Source: Didymodactylos carnosus
Lineage: Eukaryota > Rotifera > Eurotatoria > Philodinida > Philodinidae
DNA: 64,000 nt
Reading direction: 5' to 3'
Assembly: GCA_905250885.1 (NCBI GenBank)
Contig: CAJNOQ010000060.1
Span: forward strand, 22,820 to 86,819
Part shown: positions 37,739 to 49,371 of the stretch, piece after piece
Position numbering within the stretch: the first letter of the stretch is position 1
Layout of the letters: every line of letters starts with the position of its first letter
Program-made: the position numbers and the translations under genes
Notes under the pieces: generated by a model
What the model saw: the letters and a program-made list of their open reading frames with translations, nothing else
The model's database searches: none
What the model was told of the DNA's origin: nothing

Positions 37739-39692
37739 CTATGGCTCATCATCAGAGTTTGGTAGTCGCTCATATTGAGTTGCATCTGGTGTATTTATAG
37801 CTACTATCGTTAAACCCGCTTTACGTTTATGATAATAGCGATATGCACTAACAATAGCATAAATAATTAACAATGGAATAGGTATAGCAAGAGCAACCTA
37901 AATAAACTTCATAAATATTAGACAAAAATCGATCATCTAAATAAGACTATACGTACAAATATTGGAACAATAATTGCCAAATCTGAGTCTGGTTGAGGTA
38001 GAGATAATCGAAGAAAAAATATGGCTACACCAGTATTTTGTAGACCTAGTGAAAATAAATATATTCATAATACTAGACAAGACAATATCTTTCTTCTAAC
38101 TTACCACTTTCAATAAATATCGATATTAATCGTTCGCGTGTTTGACAAGTTACTAATGAGAAAACGACGCCAATAAAAAACCCTGTCCATGGTAACAATG
38201 CACTTGTAATGATTATACGATAATTTATAAGTTTAAAAATATATAGATTTGTATAAATCCCGAATGTTAAAATGTATAGTATAAAGAAGATAGTCACATA
38301 ACGTAATAAGCGTGTTAAACGATCGGCGATAGTCGGTTTAAAATATCGTAATGCCAAACCAATTGATGCTGGTACCTAAGAAAAAAACTCAAATAAATGA
38401 AGTTTTTTTTACAAACACGTTTAACTGCATAGCACTTACAATTAATGCAAATAACGTTGAAAACATATTTTCCCATGGAAAGTGCACGGCGTGAACATTA
38501 ATAAAATCTCGACCAAGTAATAATATCCATAAAGGAAATGTAGCTTTTAGAAAGAGAGAAAAATCAAATGAGTTTTAAGAGAAATATTGATGATATAAAT
38601 ATTGTATATTACTCACCAAATGCTGCTATTGTACTACAAAACGTCATAGATACAGAGAGACTAATATCTCCGCCGTACATTGCCACATACATGTTTGATG
38701 CTCCACCACCGGGTGATGCTCCAGTTGCCAACAGTCCAAGAGCAGTTGATGAGGACAATTTTGTTGCTTTTGCGAGACCGTATGCAAGCTACAAAAGAAA
38801 AATAAACGTTGATAAAATAAAATAAATACGACATAGTCTAGCTCAATACGGTTGTTCAGATACTGAGTTAGCTAAAGATAAGTTTCAATATGACTTAAGC
38901 ATCGTCATGGTTAATAATCATAAAATGTTATGACTCTTCTAGCAGAAAGAAGGTAAGACAGTAATTCTTTCATTTACAAATAGATTGTTTTTTTTTCTTT
39001 CATTTAGGATGATACACGATTGTCATAAGAAACAACTCACCAATGGCAAGCAAAAAAACTGTGAAAATAATCCAATCAAAATGGGAACAGGTCGTCTAAT
39101 GTTTTGAATGAGAGTTTGCGTGACTAATTTGCAACCGATAAGGAACGTTCCAATTGAGACCAGAATAATGATAACAACAGTAAATATTGTATCTAGCACA
39201 GTCTGTTTTCGTTTGACAGCAAAATCAACGTCATAATCAGTTGTTATATTTTCTAATATCGAATGATTCGAATCCAAATATATTGCGTGAATATACAAAC
39301 GACTAAATAGATTAAATGAAGAGTTTAAGATTGTCATTTTCATCTTAGTGATTATACCTGTATCCTAACAATAGTCCATGTACCGTTACATTGAATGTGC
39401 CATTTTGTGTGTGAATTGTTGTGAAATCTAACTCAAACTCCTTTGGACTTTTTAATTCTAACGTTTTTTCATTACTAACCGATAGTGTTACATTGACATA
39501 TGATAGTGTAATATTTTGATCTTCACATGATATTTTGAAAACAATTTGAATATCAGTTAATGAATCATTAATAAATATAGGTGGTGGTAAGGCTCTGCTT
39601 GTTTGATTTAAACATGTAATTGAACACGAATAAATAGTTGTAAAAAAACAACAACTACAGAATATTAAAATATAACTTAACCTCAAAAACAT
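37739..39692 (-). CDS. SLC10-family carrier, copy 2
   Basis: Seven exons, 39692-39358, 39302-39041, 38788-38617, 38543-38440, 38375-38105, 38045-37957 and 37897-37739, give 463 residues. Layout matches copy 1: signal-like start, Asn-glycosylated ectodomain (about 25-135), then the BASS membrane fold. Signatures are TGASPGGGASNMY, YGGDISLSVSMTF and ESGLQNTGVAIFF. The C-terminal tail is short and ends in NSDDEP. The pair differs in gene structure: copy 2 has an extra intron (38376-38439) inside the region that is one exon in copy 1, and a separate last exon. The two have diverged widely, so the duplication is old. The first intron is only 55 bp. Confidence 0.88.
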
Positions 39693-40874
39693 CTGAAAAT
39701 TAAACTATTATATGTTCTATAACACAAACAGTATAATTATCAAATTAAATTCTCTCTCACAGGATAATATGCATAACTACGACTATCAAAAACATTGTAG
39801 TTTTAACGCGGCATTGACACTTATCGTATAGGAAAAAAGTCAGAGGGATGCCGAAGTTAATCTTTATGAATAAAGAGTACTCTTCTCTCTACGTTGTCAT
39901 CGTTCGACATATGTATTCTATCTCCTGTAAATGGTTTTTTTCCACAAACAGTTTCTTCTTCCTTCTTTCATTCAACTGCCACTGACTTCCGAAGTCAGTC
40001 ATTCGTTCTCTTGCTTTATTATCATTTAAAATACCCCTATCTCAGCATCTTTACAGTTGAACGTAGCCATATTTACCGTTAAAAACAAATCCAGTGCTGT
40101 TACTCTTTAATTTGTTTTTTTATTATTCTTTTTTATCTTATCGCCTTATTTCGTACACTACTTTTACTCACTAAGAGACTCGTTTCACGAAGAAGCTTAA
40201 GTTAAGATTTGAGTTAAGTCACACTTATGTCAAACATAAGTCTATAAAATTAGGACGTAAGTGCACATAACGATGACTTAACATAAGTTCAAATTTGACT
40301 TGAGTCAGACTTAAGTTATTTTGTGATACGGCTTGCAGCTGTTAAAATTGGATAAAATTGATTAGTAACTATCAAAGCGAATAATATGCATGAGTGATAG
40401 ATGTCATTCAGTTCTGCACTCAATATGTGCGATGCAATATTGAGATTAAATTACTATCTAACTGAATCTAGTGAGTTTATAAAGACGAATTTTTTTCTAT
40501 TTCTAAGCAATATCTCGTTTCGACTTATTTTTCTTAACATATAAAGCTTCCCAAAGAAAAACTTATTCTATCTAGCAAACAGATGACGGGATTTGTGTCT
40601 GTCAACGTGCTGCTTCTAACTTGAGTTTAGAACTGTTTAAACTTTATCTATTATTTAAATTTTTACATTGCAAATAAACAGAAGAAATAACACATTAAAA
40701 TTTTTTATAAATCTCTTTTTGTCGACGTGACATAAAGTATTAAATTTACGAACAAGTATTAAATTTTGCGTTAACTACTGCCGATTTCGAAAACGTTGTA
40801 TCATAAGGCAATGCCAACAACAATTACAATAATCTACAAAAGGCACACTACAAAAACGATTATAACTATATTAG
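39693..40874. other. Intergenic between SLC10 and CPAP genes
   Basis: Upstream flank of the SLC10 copy 2 gene and downstream flank of CPAP. It contains the fold-back repeat at 40181-40330. No gene is recognised. Confidence 0.4.
40181..40330. repeat. 150-bp fold-back repeat with CTTAAGT motifs
   Basis: The ends CGTTTCAC and GTGATACG are inverted with one mismatch. Inside, ACTTAAG- and CATAAGT-type motifs recur in both orientations (for example ACTTATG and CATAAGT around 40223-40241), so the unit folds on itself. It looks like a small MITE, but no target duplication was identified. Confidence 0.5.
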
Positions 40875-43800
40875 TTATTTTGCAGAATTAATAATACGTG
40901 TCCCATCTGGATATAATGTCTCGATTGTATTTGTATTACAAAATTGATAGACACGTATACCATTAGGATACTCTGTTTCAATTGTATTTGTACTTGAATA
41001 TTTATAGATAATTCGACCATCTGCTAATTTTTCCTTACGATCACCATTATAAAATTGAACAATCATTTGTTTACCGTCCCCACTTATCTCTTGTTTTGAA
41101 CCATTTGGAAATAAAATTTGTTTAGATAAATCTGACTTAATACGTTCAACACGTCCATCATTGTGATGAATTTCTTCAATTATATCATCATCAGGTGGAT
41201 TTTCAGTCGTCTGTTTTCTATGCTTTTCGTTGAATGATATCGTTTTTTGTTGTGGTTGTGGTTGTGCTTGTTGCTGTTGTTGTTGGATTTTAGATGTCTG
41301 GAACTGAACACGTGGAACGGTATTATTCGATAAACTAAGGAGTTTTTTCTGATTTATCGTCGAAGAGGATGAAATCGACGATAAATAGGGACTAGTATTT
41401 TGTTGTGAACGTTGCTCTTGTAAAGTGTTAGAATATTCCGTACTCTGATGATTTCTATTGGCTAATATTGATTGAGGCTTGCTGACATTATTGGTACCAG
41501 AAGATGATAACGATGGCTTTGTTAAAATTTTAATATAATCAACATCAGTCGTTGTTAAAAAATCATTTTCCGATTCAAACAACGGATAATCTGAATTTAA
41601 TAGCGAATGATTCGCACTAAAAAGAAAAATAATTAAAATGACGAAAGAATCAAATACGCAATAATGGTAAAAACCAATTCAGGATGTATTTCCATTTTGT
41701 CGACTCATTAATTTTTCCCTGACTCGTCGACAACAATTTAGGAGGAAATGAAAGATATTTGTGAGCCGTCGACGCTATAAAATGTCGACGAAAGAGGAAA
41801 ATCAATTAACGTTTCGACGAATCGAGAATGAACCAGTTTTTAGCATTTTATCGATCAAATCAACTTCGGGCTATTATTCCCTCATTTCTCATTCTGCTAC
41901 AGAAGCGTAACGATAAACCGCAGAGAAAAAACTTTTATCAGTGCTTGTTTTAAAAACTTAAAACTAGCATATTTTATGCCTAGACCTCCACAATTTCGAA
42001 ATCTCGTGAAATCTTGATTTTGACAGCATTTTATATAGAACATAGGTAATCGACCATGCTAATTTCAACGGACGTGTAGTTGAACCAATGCAACACATGT
42101 CTGAGCTTATACGAACATATGCGTTTTCAAATTTATGGACGCCGAAGCTATTTTTTAAAGCGGCTTTCGGAAGTCGCGATGAAAAACCATCAAAACGTAC
42201 GGCGAAAAAATTAGCAATGGAAAGGGAAGACATTGGGGTACAAAATCACGTGCTTTTCTAAGAATCGGAATTTTTTCATTTTTTTGAAAAATGAGGGTAA
42301 TATCCTACACTTTTCCTCGTCTAATCGCTTACGTTTATCCAACAGTTACGAACAAACTCTTGCTGTTGGAAATATGACACTTACAAGGACACATATTTGA
42401 GTGTTCCTCGTCTAGAAACGAGATGAACAGTAGCTTATCTTGTAGAAAATTTGATGCTGATTACGAATATGAATATCTTAGCTGAGTTAATGCCTTAAAA
42501 AAACAGAAGGTACAATAATTTCTTCGCCTGAGATACCATCCTGTTGGTGGATATCATTTTTGTTAGACTAATAGTCTTTTGTAAAGCAGTCAGGAAAAAT
42601 TGTCAGATCTTTCACAATTTTTCCTGGCTGCTTCAAAATAGCATATCCCAAAAATCTGTGCTTGTCTTCTTTATTAACAGCTCTTTTTTTTAGATCAAGT
42701 GGGAAGTGGGCTCACGTGGAATGACTAATTGATACAGAGTTATATCGTGTTTTCAGCTTCCTACATATAATTGATCGGAAGCCAGATGTTGTGATAACTC
42801 GTACTTGCGAATGGGTATATTCATGGGGAAATCTCCGTGAGATACCTTTAATATCTCTCAAATCATGACGTAATCAAACTCTAAGTTCAAGATTTTTCAC
42901 GTTATCTTTTGAAAGCACTATGTTTCAGAAACTACATGAAATAGAATATGCTATTTTGTGGTGGAAAGACGACTCTTTCATGTCGAATCTTTCACAATTT
43001 TTCCTGACTGCTTTACAAAAGACTATTAGTCTAACAAAAATGATATCCACCAACAGGATGGTATCTCAGGCGAAGAAATTATTGTACCTTCTGTTTTTTT
43101 AAGGCATCAACTCAACGAGAGCACCTAAGATATCCATATTCGTAACAAGCAACAAATTTTCTACAAGATAGACTACTGTTCATCTCGTTTCTACAGAGGG
43201 GGAATAACGCTGAAATATGTTCCCTCCTTAGACTAAACTTCGTGGTTTGCTATGCCAAGATTTTACCACGTACTTTAATAAATCATTCATATTATTCTTG
43301 ACATTTATGTTTTCATTGTTAGTATCTTTGAAGTTATCATCGTTGTTGTCATCATCCGACTGGGTTCCAACAGCTTGATCAACCGTTCTTCTTTCTTTTG
43401 GAGATACTGAGTGTTCATTGACAAATGTCGTCGGAGGCATACTCTTATGTGTCATAGAACGTTTTTGATGCTGATGTTGTTGTGATGTCACATTTAACGA
43501 TGTTGCCATCACCGTAGAATCATTGTTTTTTAATCCATTTACACCGACCGGTGTACGACGACCATTCGTTGAAAATTTAGTTGGATTTGTTCGGTTTATT
43601 GAAGACTCTGTATTACGTATAACAACCGTTTTAGGTAATTGTCCATTTGCTTTTGTATTCTTTTTTTTTAATCGATCTGTTTGCTGTTCAATGAGAGATT
43701 TTCGCTGTGATGAATCATCACTAACATTTGCTACTGATGCTACTACTTGTGGTTGTTGTCTTGGTTTTACAACAATATCGCCTTGTTGTTGTTTTTGTAA

Positions 43801-46800
43801 CAATTGCATTAAATCCAGACGTTTACGTTCAATTATTTCTTTTTCTTGTTTCAATTCAGCATTATCATATTCTAACGTTTCAATACGTTCTTTATAACGA
43901 TTCATTGCTGCTGTCCATCGTGTTTCACGTAATTTTAATTCGTCTTGTAATCCGGATACCTTCAAAAATAAAACATAAAGAGTTATTTATTTAAAAAAGA
44001 GACCACACAGATTAAAATAACCGGAAATATCCAATAGTAATGGTAAATGAAACAAACTTTCATTTTAATCCATAAGATCTGCAAGTCTAAGAGAAGCTTA
44101 CTAACAGGAAATAAGCAGTCAGTGCTCAATTTTGGCTCATGATACGGGCATCAGAACTTTTTGAAAATAAACCTCTTTTTATAAATCATTATTATTCTCC
44201 AGTCAATTCAAAATCTTATAGACGAAAAATAAACGTTTCCAAAAAACACGTTGTTGTATGAGACAAGAGTGAAAAAACTTGATTGTGATATTTTTAATTC
44301 AAAACTCCTTGTTTCATACATGGTTCGATGCAGTTTGACGAGTTGATTCCAAATATGTCACTTGTTTGGATTAGCAACAGGTTTTTAGCTAACAGAAATG
44401 AACGTATGTCAAAAATAATGGATTTTTTGAAAAAAACTTTCTTAAAATTAATTTTAAGAAAGAAATAGCCCAGAGTCTAGAGATTATTTCACCCACTGTT
44501 TAAAATCAGAAAAAATGCACACTGTCATTTTTTGGGTAAGTGTCCGCAACCAAAACAAACTCTAATAAAATGATCAAAACATTTTACACACTTGTTTTTT
44601 TAATGTTTCAATTTCTTCTCGTTCTCGCTTATCTGGATGTTCTTTGAGTGTTTGTTGATATTGTTCAAATAGACGTTTATCTTTTTTCAATTTTTTTATT
44701 TCATCATCTTTATATAATTGAAATTTTTCCATTTCCGCTTGTTTATATTTATCAAACTCAATTTGTTCTTGTTTAAGTTTTTTAATAGCATTATTTCGTT
44801 CTAAACATAAATTTTGTAATTTAATATTTTCTTGTTGAAAATTTTCAATTTGTTTTTCTAATTCAATTGATTTTTCTCGAATTAATCTATTTAGATCTTG
44901 ATTACTATTATTGTTCATTGTATTAGTATGTTCAACATAGGCGCGTATTTTTTCATTTTGTTCATGTTGGCTATTTTGTTGTTGTTGTTGTTGTTGTTGT
45001 CTTAATCCGGGAAATGTTTTCATCATTAATTGTGAAACAGCAGTGTTACTATTATCGTTGACACTTGATTTCGATTTTAGTTCACGATCTAACCATGATG
45101 ATTCATCGTCGAAATTTGTTGAATGTGTTGAAATTTGCTTTTTCTTATTTAAATTACTTTGAAGTGAACCAATACCACTATCACTATTATAGTCATCATT
45201 TAGTGATGGTTGCTGTTGATTTAAACGGTTTTCATTAATTGGAATAACAGCCGCACATTCCCAATCATCATTTTCATTTTCAATGTCATCATCGTCACTA
45301 TCACGATCAATTGGAATAGTTTCAATTTTATTTTTAAATGGTTTTATTTTCCGTTGACGAATTCGATTTGTCAGCTCATTATCTTCATTCTCATTTTCCA
45401 TATAATCATTCTGTGGATTAAACAGATTGTTTCTTTTTGTTAATTGATAATGTTCATCTGTTGCAGATGATTTCTTTGCATTTTGTTCCTAAAGAAATAA
45501 GAGTTTTATTCCATAATAAAAACAGCATAACAAACACTCTTCAAGGTTAAATATATAAAATTAAATAATTATACCTTATGAAGTAAGTGATCGTTGAAGA
45601 CAATCTGATCAACGTATGATGCTGTACTTATCATCGATGGATGTTCTTCGGCATACTGTTCAAGTTTTTCAAAATCATCTAAATCTTGTGGCATAAACTA
45701 AAAAAAATTAAAATAATAAATTTCTACCACTGATAGTGTGAAGTGTATGAACTTCAAATATAGAAAAATTTCAGATTTATTATTTTCAATATTTATTTTT
45801 CTATTAGCTATGCCCTAACGAAGTAAGGCAATTGGAGTTTTAAATGAATATTTAAATATTGATCGAGAAAAACTGTTAACTGTACCGTTTTGCCATTAGT
45901 TGTTTTTTTGGGATTTGTATATTGTTGTAATTGTGATCGAAAGCCATCAAAAGTTATTTTAGATTGACTAGAAACGCTTGACGTCCGTTGTCTTGTTATT
46001 TGAATTTCATGTTGTTGTTCTTCATCTTCATCTAGATGTTGTTCATCATCATCATCATCCTCATCATCAATTTCGATTGCACTTTCAGTTGTTCTATAAT
46101 TTCCGGGTAAGAATGTTTTCTTTTGTTTATCATTCATATCAAATTTCCCATCGAGTTTCGATGAATTCCATTTAGAATCAATCATGGCTCGTAATTCTTG
46201 ATTAATAAAATGATTTGTTGGTGTATTTTCATTTTCATCATCAAGTTCCTTCGATTTTTCTTGCTTTTTATTAAATTGATCTATTTCATCGTCATCATCG
46301 AGATCTACTTGTCCTAATAGATTTGTAATTGTCATTGCCGGTTGCAAAGGTGTTTGTCGAGCTGATTGAACCGATTTTTCCGGCTGTTGTTGTTCTAATC
46401 GAGTTTTTGCAGTGCGATTTGTAGTTGGAGCAGGTTTTGCTTTTGACTTTTGATTAACTGTTGAATTGCGATTTGCTTGTGTAGGAGTTTGTCGTCCAGA
46501 TGAAGACGTTGAAGCTGATCTTGGTTTCTGTTGAACATTTGATAAACGGTTACTAGCAATAATACCACTGTTTGCACTTGTTGGACGTTTTGAACGTGTC
46601 AATGAATCCTATAAATGATTAAAATAAAAGAAAATGTTGTGATAGCATGCAGAATATGTCCATACTTGATTCAAATCATTTCGATCATCTACAGGCTCAA
46701 CAGATTTGGAACGTTTTTCTCGACGTTTGGGAGGTGCTTGGAAACGAGCAATACCTTGTCCACGACGTAAAAACTGTCGCTTTTCTTTTGGTTCATGATT

Positions 46801-46833
46801 ATTTGAAACATTTTTATTTGACGCTGGATCATT
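40875..46833 (-). CDS. CENPJ: CPAP/SAS-4 (CENPJ) centriole protein, main and C-terminal exons
   Basis: Six exons, 46833-46666, 46608-45886, 45697-45575, 45488-44592, 43959-43274 and 41616-40875. CPAP/SAS-4 sets centriole length and recruits tubulin. The first exon here carries KEKRQFLRRGQGIARF, the conserved tubulin-side motif. Then come a disordered acidic region, LMMKTFPGL, a poly-Gln run, a long coiled coil (LEKQIENFQQEN to EHPDKREREEIETLKKQV) continued by ELKLRETRWTAAMNRYKERI, and a C-terminal G-box/TCP10 domain of about 100 residues. The G-box keeps HNDGRVERI, LFPNGSKQEISGDGK and FYNGDRKEKLADGR but stops after LYPDGTRII, about half the vertebrate length. The first exon starts in phase 0 behind a good acceptor and has no ATG, so upstream exons must exist; those at 55252-56951 fit, giving 1463 residues in all. 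Confidence 0.92.
41617..43273 (-). other. 1.66-kb CPAP intron
   Basis: This intron joins the coiled-coil exon to the G-box exon (donor AA|gtacgtgg, acceptor ctttttag). It is enlarged by the fold-back element at 42413-43193. An 89-codon frame at 41964-42233 has no homology or splice partner. Three GTCGAC sites cluster near 41700-41800 without clear meaning. Confidence 0.6.
42413..43193. mobile_element. Fold-back/MITE with ~190-bp inverted arms
   Basis: The left arm 42413-42603 is inverted at 42994-43193. The inner ~105 bp (from ATGCCTTAAAAAAACAGAAG to GCAGTCAGGAAAAATTGT) is essentially identical, while the outer part carries a 9-10-bp insertion and several substitutions. A third short inverted copy of the CAGGAAAAATTGTG motif lies just inside the left arm. 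The element is flanked by TA on both sides of GAAACGAG/CTCGTTTC, compatible with a TA target duplication (Tc1/mariner style). The spacer of about 390 bp encodes no transposase. Confidence 0.8.
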
Positions 46834-47193
46834 CTAAACATCAAAATTTACATTTCGTATTATGCATTGTAAATAAATGACAATATTTTTAATCAGAAAT
46901 CATTTAGAACTGTGCTTGAAGAAATAAGTATTTACAAAGTATAATACCACTTGTATTGTATGATTACAGTTAACAATACTGGATGTTAGACGACATACTA
47001 TTTAAGAACAGTCGTTAACAATCATAAAAGCAGAATTACCGATCGTTCACTGCCGTTAATGAAATAAAAAATCTAAAACCATGTAAGAATCTATGCATCT
47101 TGAGTAATGTGCAATATGGGATTTGTTAACTTTCTTCTCATCCCACAAATCACTTACGAAACAAATACTATTTTTACTCCAAAAAATGAATCA
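46834..47193. other. Non-coding stretch upstream of CPAP motif exon
   Basis: Lies in the proposed 8.4-kb CPAP intron. No exon is recognised. Confidence 0.4.
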
Positions 47194-47379
47194 GTGGCGT
47201 AGCCAAGGGAGGGGCCTAGGGGGCACAGTTCCTCCCCCCTTAGAAAGTTAACGTGCACTGGAGAATAGAATAAAATATAAACTATCAGTGACATGTGTTT
47301 GTTTAGTCTTCTTTTACTCTAATCCTTTGTAAAAAAAATGTTGGGCTCCTACCCTTAAAATATCCTACCTACGCCACTG
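47194..47379. mobile_element. 186-bp hAT-type MITE
   Basis: The termini are CAGTGGCGTAG (47194-47204) and CTACGCCACTG ending at 47379. Exact 8-bp target duplications AAATGAAT flank it (47186-47193 and 47380-47387). CAGTGGCGTAGC followed by G-rich sequence is a common hAT terminus in animals. The element has G-rich and C-rich subterminal runs and encodes nothing. Confidence 0.92.
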
Positions 47380-47661
47380 AAATGAATTACCATTCATTTG
47401 AGACTTTTACCAAAGTGAATACTGCTAGTTTATGGATTATAGATAGTAAACAACAACAAGATTATCTCTATGTCAACATGTCATACAAACAATGACAGGA
47501 TCTAGTTATCCTGTGCTAATTTCAGGATCTATTTACGTATTATGGCATCATGTTGTTTATTACAGTGTGTTCAACAGTTTTTATTTATTGCTCTTGTTAT
47601 TTATTCACATAAACAACAATCAACATACACGGCTCATCTGACCATTTTTTGAATTAGCATG

Positions 47662-48062
47662 CAGAGATAGATGAGTACACACTTTTTCGAGTACGAGTAT
47701 TTCATGGCAAGTACGCGTATGAGTACGAGTACATGAAAATTTTACTCGAGTATGTACTCGAGTACAAGTTTTTATAAAGAGAAAAAATATATGAAGCATA
47801 TATGAAGTAAAAGTAAATTTTTGTTTTTTCTTCTGTAAGGACAAATAGTTCTTTACTCCGTCGGACAGTCTCGTGACTTTCATATTGATTACATCATACA
47901 TTTTTCTTATAGGATTACACTACAATTCTAGAATAAAACCTACTGTTTTTCCCGGCAACCCATAGTAGATTATAAAGGCTTTCGATCGAGTCGAGTACTT
48001 TTCCAAGTATTTCTTAAATAACGTCGCGAGTACGAGTAAATACTCGTACTCGCCCATCTCTG
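47662..48062. mobile_element. 401-bp hAT-type MITE with GAGTAC arrays
   Basis: The ends are CAGAGATAGATGAGTAC (47662) and the complement of CAGAGATGGGCGAGTAC ending at 48062. Exact target duplications TTAGCATG lie at 47654-47661 and 48063-48070. Subterminal zones are packed with CGAGTAC/GTACTCG motifs in both orientations, which probably bind the transposase. It is non-autonomous. A 93-codon frame across it is incidental. Confidence 0.93.
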
Positions 48063-49371
48063 TTAGCATGACTCTGAAGCACAAGTTTTGGATAAATTTC
48101 GGCTTCTGGTAGAAATCGATGGATCAATGTTTTTACCAGTGCCTGCCATAAGTATTTTCTAATTTTACATATGTGTGCGTACTATATTGAGACTATACTA
48201 TCGGTAGTAGTCAACGAATCCGTGCACCCGTTTCATTCGTGGCGTGGCAGCAAGCTAAGCGCCGCCAAACTAGAAACCTATTGTTATAGATAATTAATAC
48301 TTTGATTCATCCGTCTTCTCTATACAGTACAATTTAGGCAATCTACCCTCAAACTAAATAAACTTTAGTAGCATGTCTAAGGGCTGACTACCTCTTATAG
48401 GTAGCGCAAAACTTAAGTAAAATAGTGAGAAAGAGGCACATTAATGATTAACTTTTCGAGACATTCAGGTGCGATAGCCCATGAAAACTCCACAAGTGAT
48501 CAGACACGTCACATTTTCACGTTCGTGAGTTTTATTCAGACTTAAACTATACACCATTCACTAGTGGCCGTGAATAGAACGGAACCACCCATGTGCATCT
48601 GCACGTAGTAAATCTCTCGTATGTTCTCGGTCAAAAACAATAGCAGCCACGCAGCGTTTTGACACTCAGGAGATCTATAAATAAAGGTAACGCAGGATAT
48701 GCAACAAAATTATTGATCAAAATGTGTACAATTGTCATGTACAAAGAAAAACAGGTTTAAAACTGAACTTTAAATTTGAAAAAGTCTTTCACGTTCATGA
48801 CGAAATTTAAACAAATAAACAATCAAGCAAGCAAGCGTAATTGCCTGATGATGCTGTTAATCATCGTTTTAACCATTCAACATCTCAAATTTACATGAAA
48901 ATCGAAGCGGACTATAAAAGGATGTGCATAAATCCCGCTTTTACCACTAAAAAAGTGAGGTTAGTAATATTACTAGTATTTCTATAGTGGAAATGTCCTT
49001 CTTTAGATAATCAATAATAGAATAACTCAACTATCGAAAAGAAACATATGTAATTCGTTAATAAAGAATGACGTTTGTTCTCGCACACAAAATACTACAA
49101 AAATTAGAATGTATTTCTGAAAGTATTCGACGTCCACTTGTAATCGTTAACCTACGGCACTTTTATCAAATCCATTTTTTTTCAAAAGGAAATTAAGAGT
49201 TTATCTACATGATGAGAAGAAATTACTATCTTTAAAGTTTTGAACTAAACAAAAACAAGAGAGAAAAAAGTATATAGCACACACAAAGACAAAACTAATT
49301 AGAAATTCAACAATAACAACAGCGTTATTTTCACTCTCATGTGCCGCATATAAGAAATTTGTTTCGGTTTC
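48063..49371. other. Non-coding flank 3' of the RING gene
   Basis: Holds the 3' UTR of the RING gene nearest 49371. No conserved exon, RNA gene or transposon end was recognised in the rest. Confidence 0.4.

Noticed and set aside
41964-42233. 89-codon antisense frame in the CPAP intron
   Set aside because: No homology, no splice signals used, unbiased codon use.
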